Origin: Chroogloeocystis siderophila 5.2 s.c.1
GTDB taxonomy: Bacteria; Cyanobacteriota; Cyanobacteriia; Cyanobacteriales; Chroococcidiopsidaceae
Assembly: GCF_001904655.1 (NCBI RefSeq)
Contig: NZ_MRCC01000006.1
Coordinates: forward strand, 219,072 to 283,071
DNA length: 64,000 nucleotides
Direction: 5' to 3'
A program made the position numbers and the translations under genes. Positions 27,501-36,833 of the stretch are shown here, piece by piece. The stretch's first letter is position 1. Every line of letters starts with the position of its first letter. Below the pieces are notes generated by a model, which was given only the letters and a program-made list of their open reading frames with translations, was not told the DNA's origin and searched no databases.

Positions 27501-28556
27501 ATGTCCTCTACACAAGACGAAAATAAGAAGGCGATCGCCACCAAGCGCGGTAAATTACCATCGAAGTGGATTGTTTGGTTAGGCAAGTTTGTTTGGACAA
27601 ATCTTTGGCATATGATGATGTCAAAGCTAGCGCCACGCGATCGCTCAGGTGCTTACATTCGTCCTAACAGCGAGTTTCGCAACTTTGTAAGTTTAGCACA
27701 AGGAAGTTCTTATCCACCAGCAATAGGGCGCTATCAACTTTATGTTGGGATGAGTTGTCCGTGGGCGCATCGGACGCTGGTTGTACGGGCGTTGAAAGGA
27801 TTGGAAGATGCGATCTCAGTCTCTACCGTGTCTCCTTCACCGCTAGAAGGCGGTTGGATACTTGACAAAGAAGAAAACGGCTGTCGCACCCTAGCGCAAG
27901 TGTATCAGCTAGCACAACCTGGATATGCTGGACGTTCTACCGTGCCTGTATTGTGGGATAAAAATACGAAGACGATTGTGAATAACGAGAGTTCTGAAAT
28001 TATTGCGATGTTGAACTCACAATTCAATCAATTTGCAAAGCATCCCACACGCGATCTTTACCCTGAACAACTGCGCGAAAAAATTGATTGGTGGAATGAG
28101 AAAATTTATCATGCAGTTAATAACGGCGTGTACCGTTGTGGTTTTGCACAAACGCAGGAAGCTTATGAACAAGCGTGCAATGAGCTATTTGCTACCCTGA
28201 ATGAAATTGATACCGCATTAGATTCAAATCGATATCTTTGTGGTGAAAGTGTATCCCTCGCGGATGTGCGTCTATTTACAACATTGTTTCGCTTTGATGT
28301 CGTTTACCACGGTTTATTTAAGTGCAACCGTCGCCGAATTCAAGATTATCCCAATCTAGGACCTTACTTGCGCGACTTGTATCAGTTACCAGGCGTGGCT
28401 GAAACGTGTGATATAGAAGCAGTCAAGCAAGACTACTACGGTAATTTATTTCCCCTCAATCCTGGTGGCATTATTCCTTGTGGTCCTGAAGTGAGTCTTT
28501 TAGAACCACATAGTCGCAAAAAAGTTGGTCACACAAAGATGATAGGTAATTGGTAA
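27501..28556 (+). CDS. Glutathionyl-hydroquinone reductase (Xi-class glutathione transferase)
   Basis: 351 aa from the ATG at 27501, with AGGAG eight bases upstream. The hallmark GMSCPWAHRTL holds the catalytic Cys86; the glutathione-site VPVLWD and NNESSEII motifs follow, and the C-terminal helical GST domain includes LCGESVSLADVRLFTTLFRFD. The family reduces glutathionyl-hydroquinones and similar conjugates. The N-terminal 55 residues are longer and more basic than in E. coli YqjG. Its position right after fghA suggests a glutathione-based electrophile detoxification unit. Confidence 0.88.
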   Translation: MSSTQDENKKAIATKRGKLPSKWIVWLGKFVWTNLWHMMMSKLAPRDRSGAYIRPNSEFRNFVSLAQGSSYPPAIGRYQLYVGMSCPWAHRTLVVRALKGLEDAISVSTVSPSPLEGGWILDKEENGCRTLAQVYQLAQPGYAGRSTVPVLWDKNTKTIVNNESSEIIAMLNSQFNQFAKHPTRDLYPEQLREKIDWWNEKIYHAVNNGVYRCGFAQTQEAYEQACNELFATLNEIDTALDSNRYLCGESVSLADVRLFTTLFRFDVVYHGLFKCNRRRIQDYPNLGPYLRDLYQLPGVAETCDIEAVKQDYYGNLFPLNPGGIIPCGPEVSLLEPHSRKKVGHTKMIGNW

Positions 28557-29053
28557 CTGGTAATTAAACCTCCTGCATGAATGCTTGACGAATAAATTCG
28601 CAGCCAAACAAAAGACAATCTGGCATCGCTGAATCAATGTATGAATCGTTAAGCAACCGCACTTGTATAAGTTTCCTAAATCCCCTACAAGTGAGGGACT
28701 TTGAAAAATTTGATTCCCCCAGAATTGAGATAAGGGAACAAATCATACTCCTATTCAGCTTCAGCAACATCAGACAATCTACCAATGTGAACTTATTGAT
28801 AAAAGTCTTGCTTCAGTGTAAGAAAGTACACTTTGCTTAAATACCCCCTGACTTCAGTCAGAGGCGTTTGTGATTCATACAAGAAATCTGTTGGTATTTT
28901 TAACTTTATAAATAAGTATTGTCTAGTTCACTAACCACTAACTACTGACACTAAGATGGGTTGAATTACAGATTGTATAACGTTTTGCTTCCTGCTCAGT
29001 TTAGACTTTTATTTATTGATTAAATTAATTGCAGTATAGGCTGATACCAAATA
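28557..29053. other. 497-base gap with a dispersed repeat, no gene
   Basis: Carries the repeat at 28671-28736 and a short hairpin CTGACTTCAGTCAG (28849-28862). GGTAATTGGTAACTGGTAATT at the left edge (28544-28564) is a short tandem repeat overlapping the end of the preceding gene. No coding frame is convincing. Confidence 0.5.
28671..28736. repeat. Dispersed C-rich/G-rich intergenic element, copy 3
   Basis: CCTAAATCCCCTACAAGTGAGGGACTTTGAA followed by TTCCCCCAGAATTGAGATAAGGG. It aligns in order with copies at 20221 and 23421, in the same orientation. Confidence 0.6.
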
Positions 29054-30202
29054 ATGACACAAACGATTTCAATCAACGACAAGCAGCGTCTGCAACTTGC
29101 CCCCTTAGAGATGCCGAATCGCCTGCTATTAGGACCAGGACCATCAAACGCGCATCCTGATGTGTTGCAAGCGATGAATAAAAAGCCTGTAGGACATCTC
29201 GATCCCACCTTTTTGGCGCTGATGGATGAAATTCAGTCGCTACTACGTTATGTGTGGCAAACAGAAAATCCCTTGACGATCGCGATCAGTGGAACGGGAA
29301 CTGCGGCGATGGAAGCCACAATTGCAAATTCAGTAGAACCTGGTGATGTCGTTTTAATCGGTGTCAGTGGTTATTTTGGCAATCGTTTGGTCGATATGGC
29401 AGGGCGCTATGGTGCAGATGTCCGCACAATAACCAAACCTTGGGGACAAGTTTTCTCCTTAGAAGAATTGCGAACTGCTGTAGAAACGTATCGCCCAGCA
29501 ATTTTAGCACTCGTTCATGCCGAAACATCTACAGGTGCAAGGCAACCTTTAGAAGGCGTTGGCGAGTTGTGTCGCGAGTTCAACTGTTTATTACTCGTAG
29601 ATACTGTCACAAGTCTTGGTGGCGTACCAATTTTTTTAGATGCTTGGGGTGTTGACCTCGCGTATAGTTGTAGCCAGAAAGGTTTAGGATGTCCGCCAGG
29701 GGCTTCGCCTTTTACAATGAGTGCAAGGGCAATGGAGAAGTTGCAGCAGCGTCAGAATAAGGTAGCAAACTGGTATCTCGATATGACCTTGTTGAGTAAG
29801 TATTGGGGTCAAGAACGCTTTTATCACCACACTGCGCCGATTAATTTATACTACGCCTTGCGGGAGGCTTTGCGTTTAGTTGCCGAAGAAGGATTAGCAA
29901 ACTGTTGGCAACGCCATCAAAAAAATGTTGAGTACCTCTGGGAAGGATTAGAAGATCTAGGACTAAAGCTACACGTCGAACGCGAGTTTCGATTACCCAC
30001 TCTTACGACTGTGTGTATTCCCGAAGGTGTTGATGGTAAGGCAGTGGCTCGACAGTTATTAAATGAGTACAATATTGAGATTGGCGGTGGTTTGGGTGAA
30101 TTAGCTGGTAAAGTTTGGCGTGTAGGATTGATGGGCATTAATAGCCGCAAAGAAAGCGTCGACCAACTTTTAGGGGCTTTACGGCAAGTTTTGCCAAATT
30201 AA
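29054..30202 (+). CDS. Class V PLP aminotransferase, alanine/serine-glyoxylate type
   Basis: 382 aa. N-terminal NRLLLGPGPSNAHPDVL, the cofactor-binding SGTGTAAMEA, and the PLP Lys209 in SCSQKGLGCPPG are as in alanine-glyoxylate and serine-glyoxylate aminotransferases. In cyanobacteria this enzyme recycles photorespiratory glyoxylate to glycine; some homologues were earlier called 'small subunit of soluble hydrogenase'. Length is normal. A hairpin terminator follows. Confidence 0.9.
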   Translation: MTQTISINDKQRLQLAPLEMPNRLLLGPGPSNAHPDVLQAMNKKPVGHLDPTFLALMDEIQSLLRYVWQTENPLTIAISGTGTAAMEATIANSVEPGDVVLIGVSGYFGNRLVDMAGRYGADVRTITKPWGQVFSLEELRTAVETYRPAILALVHAETSTGARQPLEGVGELCREFNCLLLVDTVTSLGGVPIFLDAWGVDLAYSCSQKGLGCPPGASPFTMSARAMEKLQQRQNKVANWYLDMTLLSKYWGQERFYHHTAPINLYYALREALRLVAEEGLANCWQRHQKNVEYLWEGLEDLGLKLHVEREFRLPTLTTVCIPEGVDGKAVARQLLNEYNIEIGGGLGELAGKVWRVGLMGINSRKESVDQLLGALRQVLPN

Positions 30203-30216
30203 GATTCACAGGTTGA

Positions 30217-30255
30217 ATACAGGCGTAAAAGCATCTTCGCCTGTATCTCATTTTA
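30217..30255 (+). terminator. Terminator after the aminotransferase
   Basis: ATACAGGCG (30217-30225) pairs with CGCCTGTAT (30238-30246), then CTCATTTTAT. A nine-base perfect stem 15 bases past the stop. Confidence 0.7.
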
Positions 30256-30278
30256 TCTATCAATTCCAAACTGCAAGC

Positions 30279-30404
30279 TTATTGAGAGAAAAAACCAACC
30301 AGCAAAAGAGGTATGAAAATTAATGCAGACACAATAACAAGGAGAGTCCCTGCATCAACATCAATTTCATTAGCTTCATCCTCATTTCTCTTTGGTATGG
30401 GCAT
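30279..30404 (-). CDS. Small single-span membrane protein, 41 aa
   Basis: A short gene with a perfect Shine-Dalgarno AGGAGG (30411-30416) six bases before the ATG at 30404. The peptide has a charged N-terminal half (MPIPKRNEDEANEIDVD) and one membrane span (TLLVIVSALIFIPLLLVGFF). The size and layout are those of accessory subunits of photosynthetic or NDH-1 complexes, but I do not recognise it as any named one. It is transcribed opposite to the flanking genes, so it has its own promoter. Confidence 0.65.
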   Translation of the reverse strand: MPIPKRNEDEANEIDVDAGTLLVIVSALIFIPLLLVGFFSQ

Positions 30405-30602
30405 CGCGCACCTCCTAAGAGTAAGTATATTAACTTAGGGTAAAGGATACTTGCACATTTCTTAAACCCTAAATAGGTAGAGAATTGTGAAGGTAAGGTG
30501 CGATCGCCACAAATCAGCTTAATCTCCTTGGAAATTGATTTGCAGTTAGTATTTTACAATGCTTGGGCAATCTGAATCTATAAAGATTTAGCTAGTCATT
30601 GC

Positions 30603-31170
30603 ATGAAATACGATCCTGAAAAACACCATCGCCGATCGATTCGCCTCAAAGGATACGATTACTCTTCAGCAGGTGCCTATTTCATTACAATCTGTACACA
30701 TCAACGAAGATGTTTGTTTGGAGTAATTAGAAACGGGGTCATGGAGTTAAATGCGTATGGACAAATTGTAGCAGAATGTTGGCAACAAATCCCGCAACAT
30801 TTTCCCAGGGTTCAATTAGATGCATTTGTGGTAATGCCCAATCACGTTCATGGAATTTTGATGATAACCAATAACGGTAGGGACATGGCAATATCCGATG
30901 ACGGTAGCATTGCCATGTCCCTACCAGGGTAAATTCGGCAAACCAATTCCAGGATCATTACCCACCATCGTTGGTTCATTCAAATCTGCCGCCACCAAAC
31001 GCATCAACATTATCCGTAATGCCCCCAAAACCCCTGTTTGGCAACACAATTATTACGAACGCATTATTCGCGATAAATCATCTGTGCCAAAGGTACGTCA
31101 TTATATCCAAATGAACCCCATCGCCTGGGATGTCGATCAATCGCATCCACACAATTGCTGTAAAGAGTAA
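30603..31170 (+). pseudogene. REP-associated tyrosine transposase (RAYT, IS200-like), frameshifted
   Basis: The first part (30603-30925) has the RAYT N-terminus RRSIRLKGYDYSSAGAYFIT and the HUH-type motif MPNHVHGIL. The second part (30927-31170, another frame) continues GKFGKPIPGSLPTIVGSFKSAATKRIN and the catalytic Tyr region NYYERIIRD. The first frame stops at a TAA at 30931, just after a perfect 17-bp inverted repeat (30876-30925) embedded in the gene. RAYTs mobilise REP palindromes. Both catalytic parts survive, but the frames do not join without a one-base change. Confidence 0.82.
30876..30925. repeat. REP-type perfect inverted repeat inside the RAYT gene
   Basis: GGTAGGGACATGGCAAT (30876-30892) is the exact reverse complement of ATTGCCATGTCCCTACC (30909-30925), with a 16-base loop. 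Such GGTAGGGACATGGC-type palindromes are widespread in cyanobacterial genomes. Here it encodes part of the transposase (GRDMAI...IAMSLP) and ends six bases before the stop of the first frame. Confidence 0.85.
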
Positions 31171-31265
31171 GCGCGATCGCCGTGCTTATGGTGAAATACA
31201 AACAGATTTGTGTACAAAACGAAATTGAGCTTCTACAGGCCAATAAAAAATAAGAATTAGTCAAT

Positions 31266-31285
31266 AGGGTAGACTAATCTACCCT
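31266..31285. terminator. Hairpin between RAYT relic and dapL
   Basis: AGGGTAGA-CTAA-TCTACCCT, a perfect 8-bp stem 27 bases beyond the dapL stop on the minus strand. The T-run is weak. Confidence 0.55.
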
Positions 31286-31311
31286 AATTGTCATTTAAAA
31301 ACCGAGAAATC

Positions 31312-32547
31312 TTAGACTTTAAACTTCTCAGTAATCCGCTTCATAGCTTCTTCGACATTCTCGCGACTATTGAATGCAGAAATACGGAAATACCCTTCAC
31401 CTGCTGCACCAAAACCCGAACCAGGAGTTCCGACTACATTGCAAGTATGCAGCAATTTATCAAAGAAATCCCAACTTGAAAGATTATTCGGTGTTTGTAA
31501 CCAAACATAAGGCGCATTTACACCACCATACACGGCGATTCCAGCGGCGGTGAGTTGTTCGCGGATAATTTTAGCATTTTCGAGATAAAAGCTTACCAAG
31601 GCTTTAATTTGCGCTTGTCCTGCATCAGAATATACCGCTTCCGCACCGCGTTGCACGATATAAGAAACCCCATTGAACTTTGTCGATTGACGGCGGTTCC
31701 ACAGTTTCCACAATTCTACATCCGAACCATCCGCAGCTTTGGCGGTGAGTGTTCTGGGAACAACTGTTAATGCACAACGAGTTCCTGTAAAACCTGCATT
31801 TTTAGAAAAAGAACGAAATTCGATCGCACAATCTCGCGCCCCGTCAATTTCATAAATCGAATGCGGTAATTCTGGATCGGTGATATAAGCTTCGTAGGCG
31901 GCATCAAAGAAGATAATTGAGTTATGCGCCTTGGCGTAGTCTACCCAGGATTTGAGGTGTTCTTTCGTCGCGGTTGCACCTGTAGGGTTATTGGGGAAGC
32001 ACAGATAAATTAAATCAACTTTTTGCGTGGGAATTTCAGCAGTAAAGTTATTGTCTGCGGTAATTGGCAGATAGACTAAACCTGCATATTCGCCTTTATC
32101 ATTAATTTCACCCGTATGCCCTGCCATAACATTGGTATCTACGTACACAGGATAAACGGGATCGGTGACAGCGATCGCATTATCATCACCAAAAATATCG
32201 AGAATATTGCCTGTATCGCACTTAGAACCGTCCGAGATAAAAATTTCTGAAGCATCGATGTCACATCCGCGTGCTTGAAAGTCATGCTTAGCAATTTTTT
32301 CCCTTAACCAAGCATAACCTTGTTCCGGACCGTAGCCTTTAAACGTCGCGCGATCGCCCATTTCTTCCACCGCTTTGATCATTGCATTACGACACGCTTG
32401 TGGTAATGGTTCAGTAACATCTCCAATCCCCAATCGAATAATATTAGCTTCTGGATTCGCGTCAGCAAAAGCATTCACCCGTCGGGCAATTTCTGGAAAT
32501 AGGTAGCCTGCTTTAAGTTTGAGATAGTTATCGTTAATCGTTGCCAT
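31312..32547 (-). CDS. dapL: LL-diaminopimelate aminotransferase
   Basis: 411 aa, PLP enzyme of fold type I. It converts tetrahydrodipicolinate directly to LL-diaminopimelate in lysine and peptidoglycan synthesis, the route used by cyanobacteria, plants and chlamydiae. The PLP Lys249 is in [13 protein letters not shown]. The family-specific [25 protein letters not shown] and CFPNNPTGA are present. Length is exactly that of the family. Confidence 0.96.
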   Translation of the reverse strand: MATINDNYLKLKAGYLFPEIARRVNAFADANPEANIIRLGIGDVTEPLPQACRNAMIKAVEEMGDRATFKGYGPEQGYAWLREKIAKHDFQARGCDIDASEIFISDGSKCDTGNILDIFGDDNAIAVTDPVYPVYVDTNVMAGHTGEINDKGEYAGLVYLPITADNNFTAEIPTQKVDLIYLCFPNNPTGATATKEHLKSWVDYAKAHNSIIFFDAAYEAYITDPELPHSIYEIDGARDCAIEFRSFSKNAGFTGTRCALTVVPRTLTAKAADGSDVELWKLWNRRQSTKFNGVSYIVQRGAEAVYSDAGQAQIKALVSFYLENAKIIREQLTAAGIAVYGGVNAPYVWLQTPNNLSSWDFFDKLLHTCNVVGTPGSGFGAAGEGYFRISAFNSRENVEEAMKRITEKFKV

Positions 32548-32595
32548 GTAGAATCGCCTTGAATACCGTAGAATAGCTTACTGCCAATTATCATA

Positions 32596-32627
32596 GAGGG
32601 GCGAGAGGTGAGAGGTGAGAGGTGAGG
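32596..32627. repeat. Heptad repeat (GAGAGGT), STRR type
   Basis: Three to four tandem GAGAGGT units that run directly into the ribosome-binding region (AAGGA) of the glycosyltransferase gene. Confidence 0.65.
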
Positions 32628-32633
32628 AAGGAT

Positions 32634-33620
32634 ATGAGAAAGCTTTATTTTTTGGTTCCAGGGACAGGTGATAAATTTGCGTGTGGTGGACTTTGGGCAG
32701 AGTTAAAAACCTTGCACTTGGTAAAGCAGGTGTGTCATGCAGAAGTTGTCACATACCGCCAAAAGGAAAAAGATACGCTGTTTCTCGATGATTTATTACA
32801 AAAAAACTTAGATGATGTGATTTTTGTGATTAGTTGGGGATTTGATGTTCCAAAACTTGCGCGTAAACTAGCAGCTTATAACGTTGTTTATCATGCTCAT
32901 AGTACAGGTTACGGATTCAACTTACCTGCAAGTATTCCAATTATTACTGTTAGTCGTAACACGATGGGGTATTGGGGACAATATGCACCGAATTCGTTAA
33001 TTTACTATTTACCCAATCAAATATCTGATGAATTTCAGAATTTACACCTCGAACGCGATATTGATGTCTTAGTTCAAGCAAGAAAATCTTCGTATTATCT
33101 CTTACAACAATTAATTCCCGCTTTAAAAAAACAATGTAATGTTGTTGTTGTTGATTCTTATGTAGAAGATTTAGCAAGACTGTTCAATTGTGCTAAGGTT
33201 TATCTTTACGACTCGGCTGAATATTGGGCAACACAAGGTGTTAGCGAAGGATTTGGACTGCAACCAATGGAAGCTATGGCGTGTGGTTGTCAAGTTTTCT
33301 CTAGTATCAATGGTGGGCTTTCTGATTACTTAGATCCAGGTTTCAACTGCTATAAGATTGCTGGTTATGCGCAAGATTATGATATTAAAAGGATTTTAAA
33401 AGTAATAGGAACATCAGCAGCAGTTACACTACCTGAATCATTTTTTGCAGAATATCGAACTGAAAATATTCTAAAACGCTTGCAAACTATTTTAGAGGAT
33501 ATCAATGAGTTTTTTAATTGTAAAAAACACTTATCTAGTAATATTCAGGACTTAACAACTACACGTATAGTACAACTAAGAATCCAGCGAGTATTAAATA
33601 AGCTAAAAAATAAGTTTTGA
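32634..33620 (+). CDS. Glycosyltransferase, group 1/GT4-like
   Basis: 328 aa from the ATG at 32634, with AAGGA just upstream. The C-terminal half has the GT-B donor-site pattern GVSEGFGLQPMEAMACGCQVFSS, in which the two Glu contact the sugar nucleotide. The N-terminal domain is Rossmann-like (KLYFLVPGTGDKFACGGLWAEL). No membrane span. It may act on surface polysaccharide or a glycolipid. There are no other sugar genes nearby, and codon composition is more AT-rich than its neighbours, so recent acquisition is possible. Confidence 0.7.
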   Translation: MRKLYFLVPGTGDKFACGGLWAELKTLHLVKQVCHAEVVTYRQKEKDTLFLDDLLQKNLDDVIFVISWGFDVPKLARKLAAYNVVYHAHSTGYGFNLPASIPIITVSRNTMGYWGQYAPNSLIYYLPNQISDEFQNLHLERDIDVLVQARKSSYYLLQQLIPALKKQCNVVVVDSYVEDLARLFNCAKVYLYDSAEYWATQGVSEGFGLQPMEAMACGCQVFSSINGGLSDYLDPGFNCYKIAGYAQDYDIKRILKVIGTSAAVTLPESFFAEYRTENILKRLQTILEDINEFFNCKKHLSSNIQDLTTTRIVQLRIQRVLNKLKNKF

Positions 33621-33630
33621 TTGTTGAGTT

Positions 33631-33653
33631 AATTACCAATTACCAATTACCAA
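33631..33653. repeat. Short tandem repeat (TTACCAA)
   Basis: Three units of AATTACC in the 34-base gap between two convergent genes. Similar GGTAATTGG-type strings lie at 3907-3922, 28544-28564 and near 48128. Confidence 0.55.
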
Positions 33654-33654
33654 G

Positions 33655-34707
33655 TTAATTTAAATCTTCACGCACAACTCCCTCAAAATCTAAAATGAAG
33701 TCTGCACCATAAACTAGCGATGGTGTTTGAAATCCAGGGTAAAATTGTCCTGCAAGAACTCTCGAAACAACTTCTACGGCTGTCATTGTTGTTAACGTGT
33801 AACCTTCAGGACATTGCAGACGTGATGTTGCAGTTTTACCAGCGTCGTCTGTAACTTCTCCCCACAGTATACTTGCTCCTTGAGTGCGTTCTATTTCACT
33901 AGGTCCTGGTAACTGATTTTGAATCAAACGTTTTTGTAGGTTTTGCACGGGTGGTAGGCTTAGTAATCCACCGAGATAGCGCGTTGCAACCATTCCGATG
34001 CGCACCGGGGTGGGAAAGGCGGCGTAAACTTCAATGTTAGGAATACCTGTACTGTAAAAAGCAGTAGATACATCTCCCCAGGGAATTGTTACAGCGGTAA
34101 CTACGCCTTTACCAAAATCAATTGTTCGCGTGTTCCAGGCTGCGGGAACAGAAGTGAGAACTCCATTACGACGTACTAAACCACCTTTACCTTGGGCTTC
34201 GACCATTGTTGTTGCTGTTCCGCGTGAAATTTTGCCTAGTGCTTGAAATGCAAGGGTGAGTTGTGTTGCGTTGGGAAGTCGAGTTTTGAGATGCGCAGCG
34301 AGACAATCAGAAGGAACAACATCAAAACCGACACCAGGAAGTAGCATAACCTCTGCGGCTTGGGCTGGGAAAGTTTGAGAGGCGATCGCTTCAAATACAG
34401 CAACTTCTCCGGTAATATCTAGATAATGCGTCTTTGTGCGTAAACATCCGGCAACGAGAGGTTTTGCTGTTTGCGAAAAAGGACCTGCACAGTTTAAAAC
34501 AACTGGTACATCAGCTAACGCTTCGTCAACAGCGGCGGTATCTTCTAGGGTGAATGTACGATACTCTAAGCCTAATTCGGTCGCTAATGGTGCTATTTTT
34601 TGAGGATTACGCCCTGCAAGAATTGGCGTTAGCGCTTTTTGTACTGCTAATCGCGTGATGAGTTCTCCAGTGTAGCCGTTAGCACCGTACAGCAAGAATG
34701 AGGACAT
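33655..34707 (-). CDS. Saccharopine dehydrogenase-like NAD(P)-binding protein
   Basis: 350 aa. An N-terminal Rossmann motif FLLYGANGYTGELITRLA (about residues 4-21) is followed by VVLNCAGPFSQTAKPLVAGC, the pattern of the saccharopine dehydrogenase / trans-acting enoyl reductase superfamily. The middle region has MLLPGVGFDVVPSDCLAAHL. The physiological substrate is unknown; members are often described as putative saccharopine reductases without lysine-degradation context, and none exists here. No membrane span stands out. Confidence 0.75.
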   Translation of the reverse strand: MSSFLLYGANGYTGELITRLAVQKALTPILAGRNPQKIAPLATELGLEYRTFTLEDTAAVDEALADVPVVLNCAGPFSQTAKPLVAGCLRTKTHYLDITGEVAVFEAIASQTFPAQAAEVMLLPGVGFDVVPSDCLAAHLKTRLPNATQLTLAFQALGKISRGTATTMVEAQGKGGLVRRNGVLTSVPAAWNTRTIDFGKGVVTAVTIPWGDVSTAFYSTGIPNIEVYAAFPTPVRIGMVATRYLGGLLSLPPVQNLQKRLIQNQLPGPSEIERTQGASILWGEVTDDAGKTATSRLQCPEGYTLTTMTAVEVVSRVLAGQFYPGFQTPSLVYGADFILDFEGVVREDLN

Positions 34708-34928
34708 TTGTGCAAAAAAGATGCTCTTTTAAAGTAAAGGCATGACAATTTTGGGGGTGTTTGATGCGAATGGCAATCAACCGTTAGCATGATTTTTTAG
34801 TGTTCTTCTCAATTGGCTTTGGTAAGAAGAAATAAACCGCATAGTTAAAAGAGCAGCAAAGCCGAGTTAATCAGGCAATACGTAATAATTTAAGAATAAA
34901 TTATCAAATTAATCTGTGTACTAGCAAG

Positions 34929-36746
34929 GTGGGTTTAGTGTCGAAACAAAAGTACAGTAAAAGAAATCATCGTCCCTATCCTCTCTATCGCTTACTCGAA
35001 TACACTCGTCAATATCGCGGTCAAATTTGGTTGGCATCGCTGTATTCAGTGTTAAATAAAGTATTTGATTTAGCACCACCTGCTTTAATTGGTATTGCCG
35101 TTGATGTTGTTGTCAATCAGCAAGATTCAATCATTGCTCGTTGGGGTGTACAAGATGTTTATGCACAATTTATTGTTCTTTCCATTCTAACTGTTATTCT
35201 TTGGATTTTTGAGTCGCTTTTTGAATATGCTCATTCCCGACAATGGCGAAATTTAGCTCAAACAATTCAACACGATTTACGTTTAGATACTTATCAACAT
35301 TTACAAGAATTAGAATTAGCTTATTTTGAAGAACGCAGTACAGGCGGTTTGATGTCAATCTTGAGTGATGATATCAACCAGTTAGAACGCTTTTTAGATA
35401 TTGGTGCGAATGATTTAATTCAAGTTACAACAACGGTAGTTGTGATTGCGGGTGCTTTCTTTATTATGGCCCCAAGTGTAGCTTGGATGGCAATGCTTCC
35501 TATGCCATTTATTCTTTGGGGTTCGGTGGCATTTCAACGATTGTTAGCGCCGCGTTATGCAGATGTGCGTGAGAAAGTGGGTTTTCTCAATTCGCGTCTT
35601 TCAAATAATTTGTCAGGAATGTTGACAATTAAAAGCTTTGTTGCAGAAGACTACGAAGCCCAACGGGTACAAGAAGAAAGTCATGCTTATCGTCAAAGTA
35701 ATAGAAAGGCAATCGCACTTTCTGCGGCGTTTGTACCACTGATTCGCATGATTATTTTGGCAGGTTTTATCGCATTGTTACTTTATGGTGGTTTGGCAGC
35801 GGTGCAAGGGACAATCACTGTTGGAACTTACAGCGTATTGGTATTTTTGATTCAGCGGTTATTATGGCCTTTAACGCGATTAGGCGAGACGTTTGATCAG
35901 TATCAACGCGCGATGGCTTCCACAAGTCGCGTGATGAATTTACTCGATACTCCAGTGGCGATTCATACTGGAAATGTATCGCTTCGTGTGGAGAAGGTAC
36001 GGGGTGAGATTGAATTGCACCATGTTACCTTTGCTTATAATAATGGACACGATCCGGTTATTGAAAACTTATCGTTGTCGGTTCCGGCGGGAAAAACGGT
36101 CGCAATTGTCGGTTCTACAGGTTCGGGTAAAAGTACTTTGGTAAAACTCTTATTGCGGTTGTATGAAGTGCAATCGGGGAGTATTACGCTTGATGGTATT
36201 GAGTTACGCGATTTGAGATTTGACGATTTGCGTCGCGCAATTGGTTTGGTTAGCCAAGATGTGTTTTTGTTTCACGGCACAGTTGCCGAAAATATTGCCT
36301 ATGGTAGTTTTGACGCAACACCAGCCGAAATTGTCCATGCTGCTACCATTGCAGAAGCACATGAGTTTATTATGCAACTTCCTCAAGATTACGATACCAT
36401 CGTTGGCGAACGCGGACAAAAGTTATCGGGAGGACAAAGGCAAAGAATTGCGATCGCCCGCGCGGTTCTGAAAAATCCTCCAATTTTGATTTTGGATGAA
36501 GCAACTTCCGCAGTTGATAATGAAACTGAAGCTGCCATTCAACGATCACTTGAGAAAATTACGATGAATCGTACAACGATTGCGATCGCGCATCGGCTAT
36601 CTACTGTGCGTAATGCGGATTGCATCTACGTTATGGAATACGGCAAACTAGTTGAGAAAGGTACTCACGAACAACTCGTTGCCCAACAAGGAATCTATGC
36701 GAGCCTTTGGCGGGTACAATCAGGTTTAACCGTTGCTAGTGGTTAG
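34929..36746 (+). CDS. ABC exporter, fused permease and ATPase (MsbA/lipid A-type)
   Basis: 605 aa from a GTG at 34929. The N-terminal six-helix exporter domain spans about residues 30-335, and the ATPase domain about 355-600. It contains Walker [10 protein letters not shown] (about 395-403), the signature LSGGQ (about 499-503), Walker [12 protein letters not shown] and the H-loop IAHRLST. It is a half-transporter and should form a homodimer. Substrate is unknown; lipid, peptide or drug export are all possible. The following gene starts nearby on the same strand. Confidence 0.88.
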   Translation: MGLVSKQKYSKRNHRPYPLYRLLEYTRQYRGQIWLASLYSVLNKVFDLAPPALIGIAVDVVVNQQDSIIARWGVQDVYAQFIVLSILTVILWIFESLFEYAHSRQWRNLAQTIQHDLRLDTYQHLQELELAYFEERSTGGLMSILSDDINQLERFLDIGANDLIQVTTTVVVIAGAFFIMAPSVAWMAMLPMPFILWGSVAFQRLLAPRYADVREKVGFLNSRLSNNLSGMLTIKSFVAEDYEAQRVQEESHAYRQSNRKAIALSAAFVPLIRMIILAGFIALLLYGGLAAVQGTITVGTYSVLVFLIQRLLWPLTRLGETFDQYQRAMASTSRVMNLLDTPVAIHTGNVSLRVEKVRGEIELHHVTFAYNNGHDPVIENLSLSVPAGKTVAIVGSTGSGKSTLVKLLLRLYEVQSGSITLDGIELRDLRFDDLRRAIGLVSQDVFLFHGTVAENIAYGSFDATPAEIVHAATIAEAHEFIMQLPQDYDTIVGERGQKLSGGQRQRIAIARAVLKNPPILILDEATSAVDNETEAAIQRSLEKITMNRTTIAIAHRLSTVRNADCIYVMEYGKLVEKGTHEQLVAQQGIYASLWRVQSGLTVASG

Positions 36747-36833
36747 TTGCTAGTCACTAATCACTTATCACTTGTATCATCAATAATTAACCAGATTTGC
36801 TCTTATTACCAGTCTTTAAATTTTGAATTGCTT

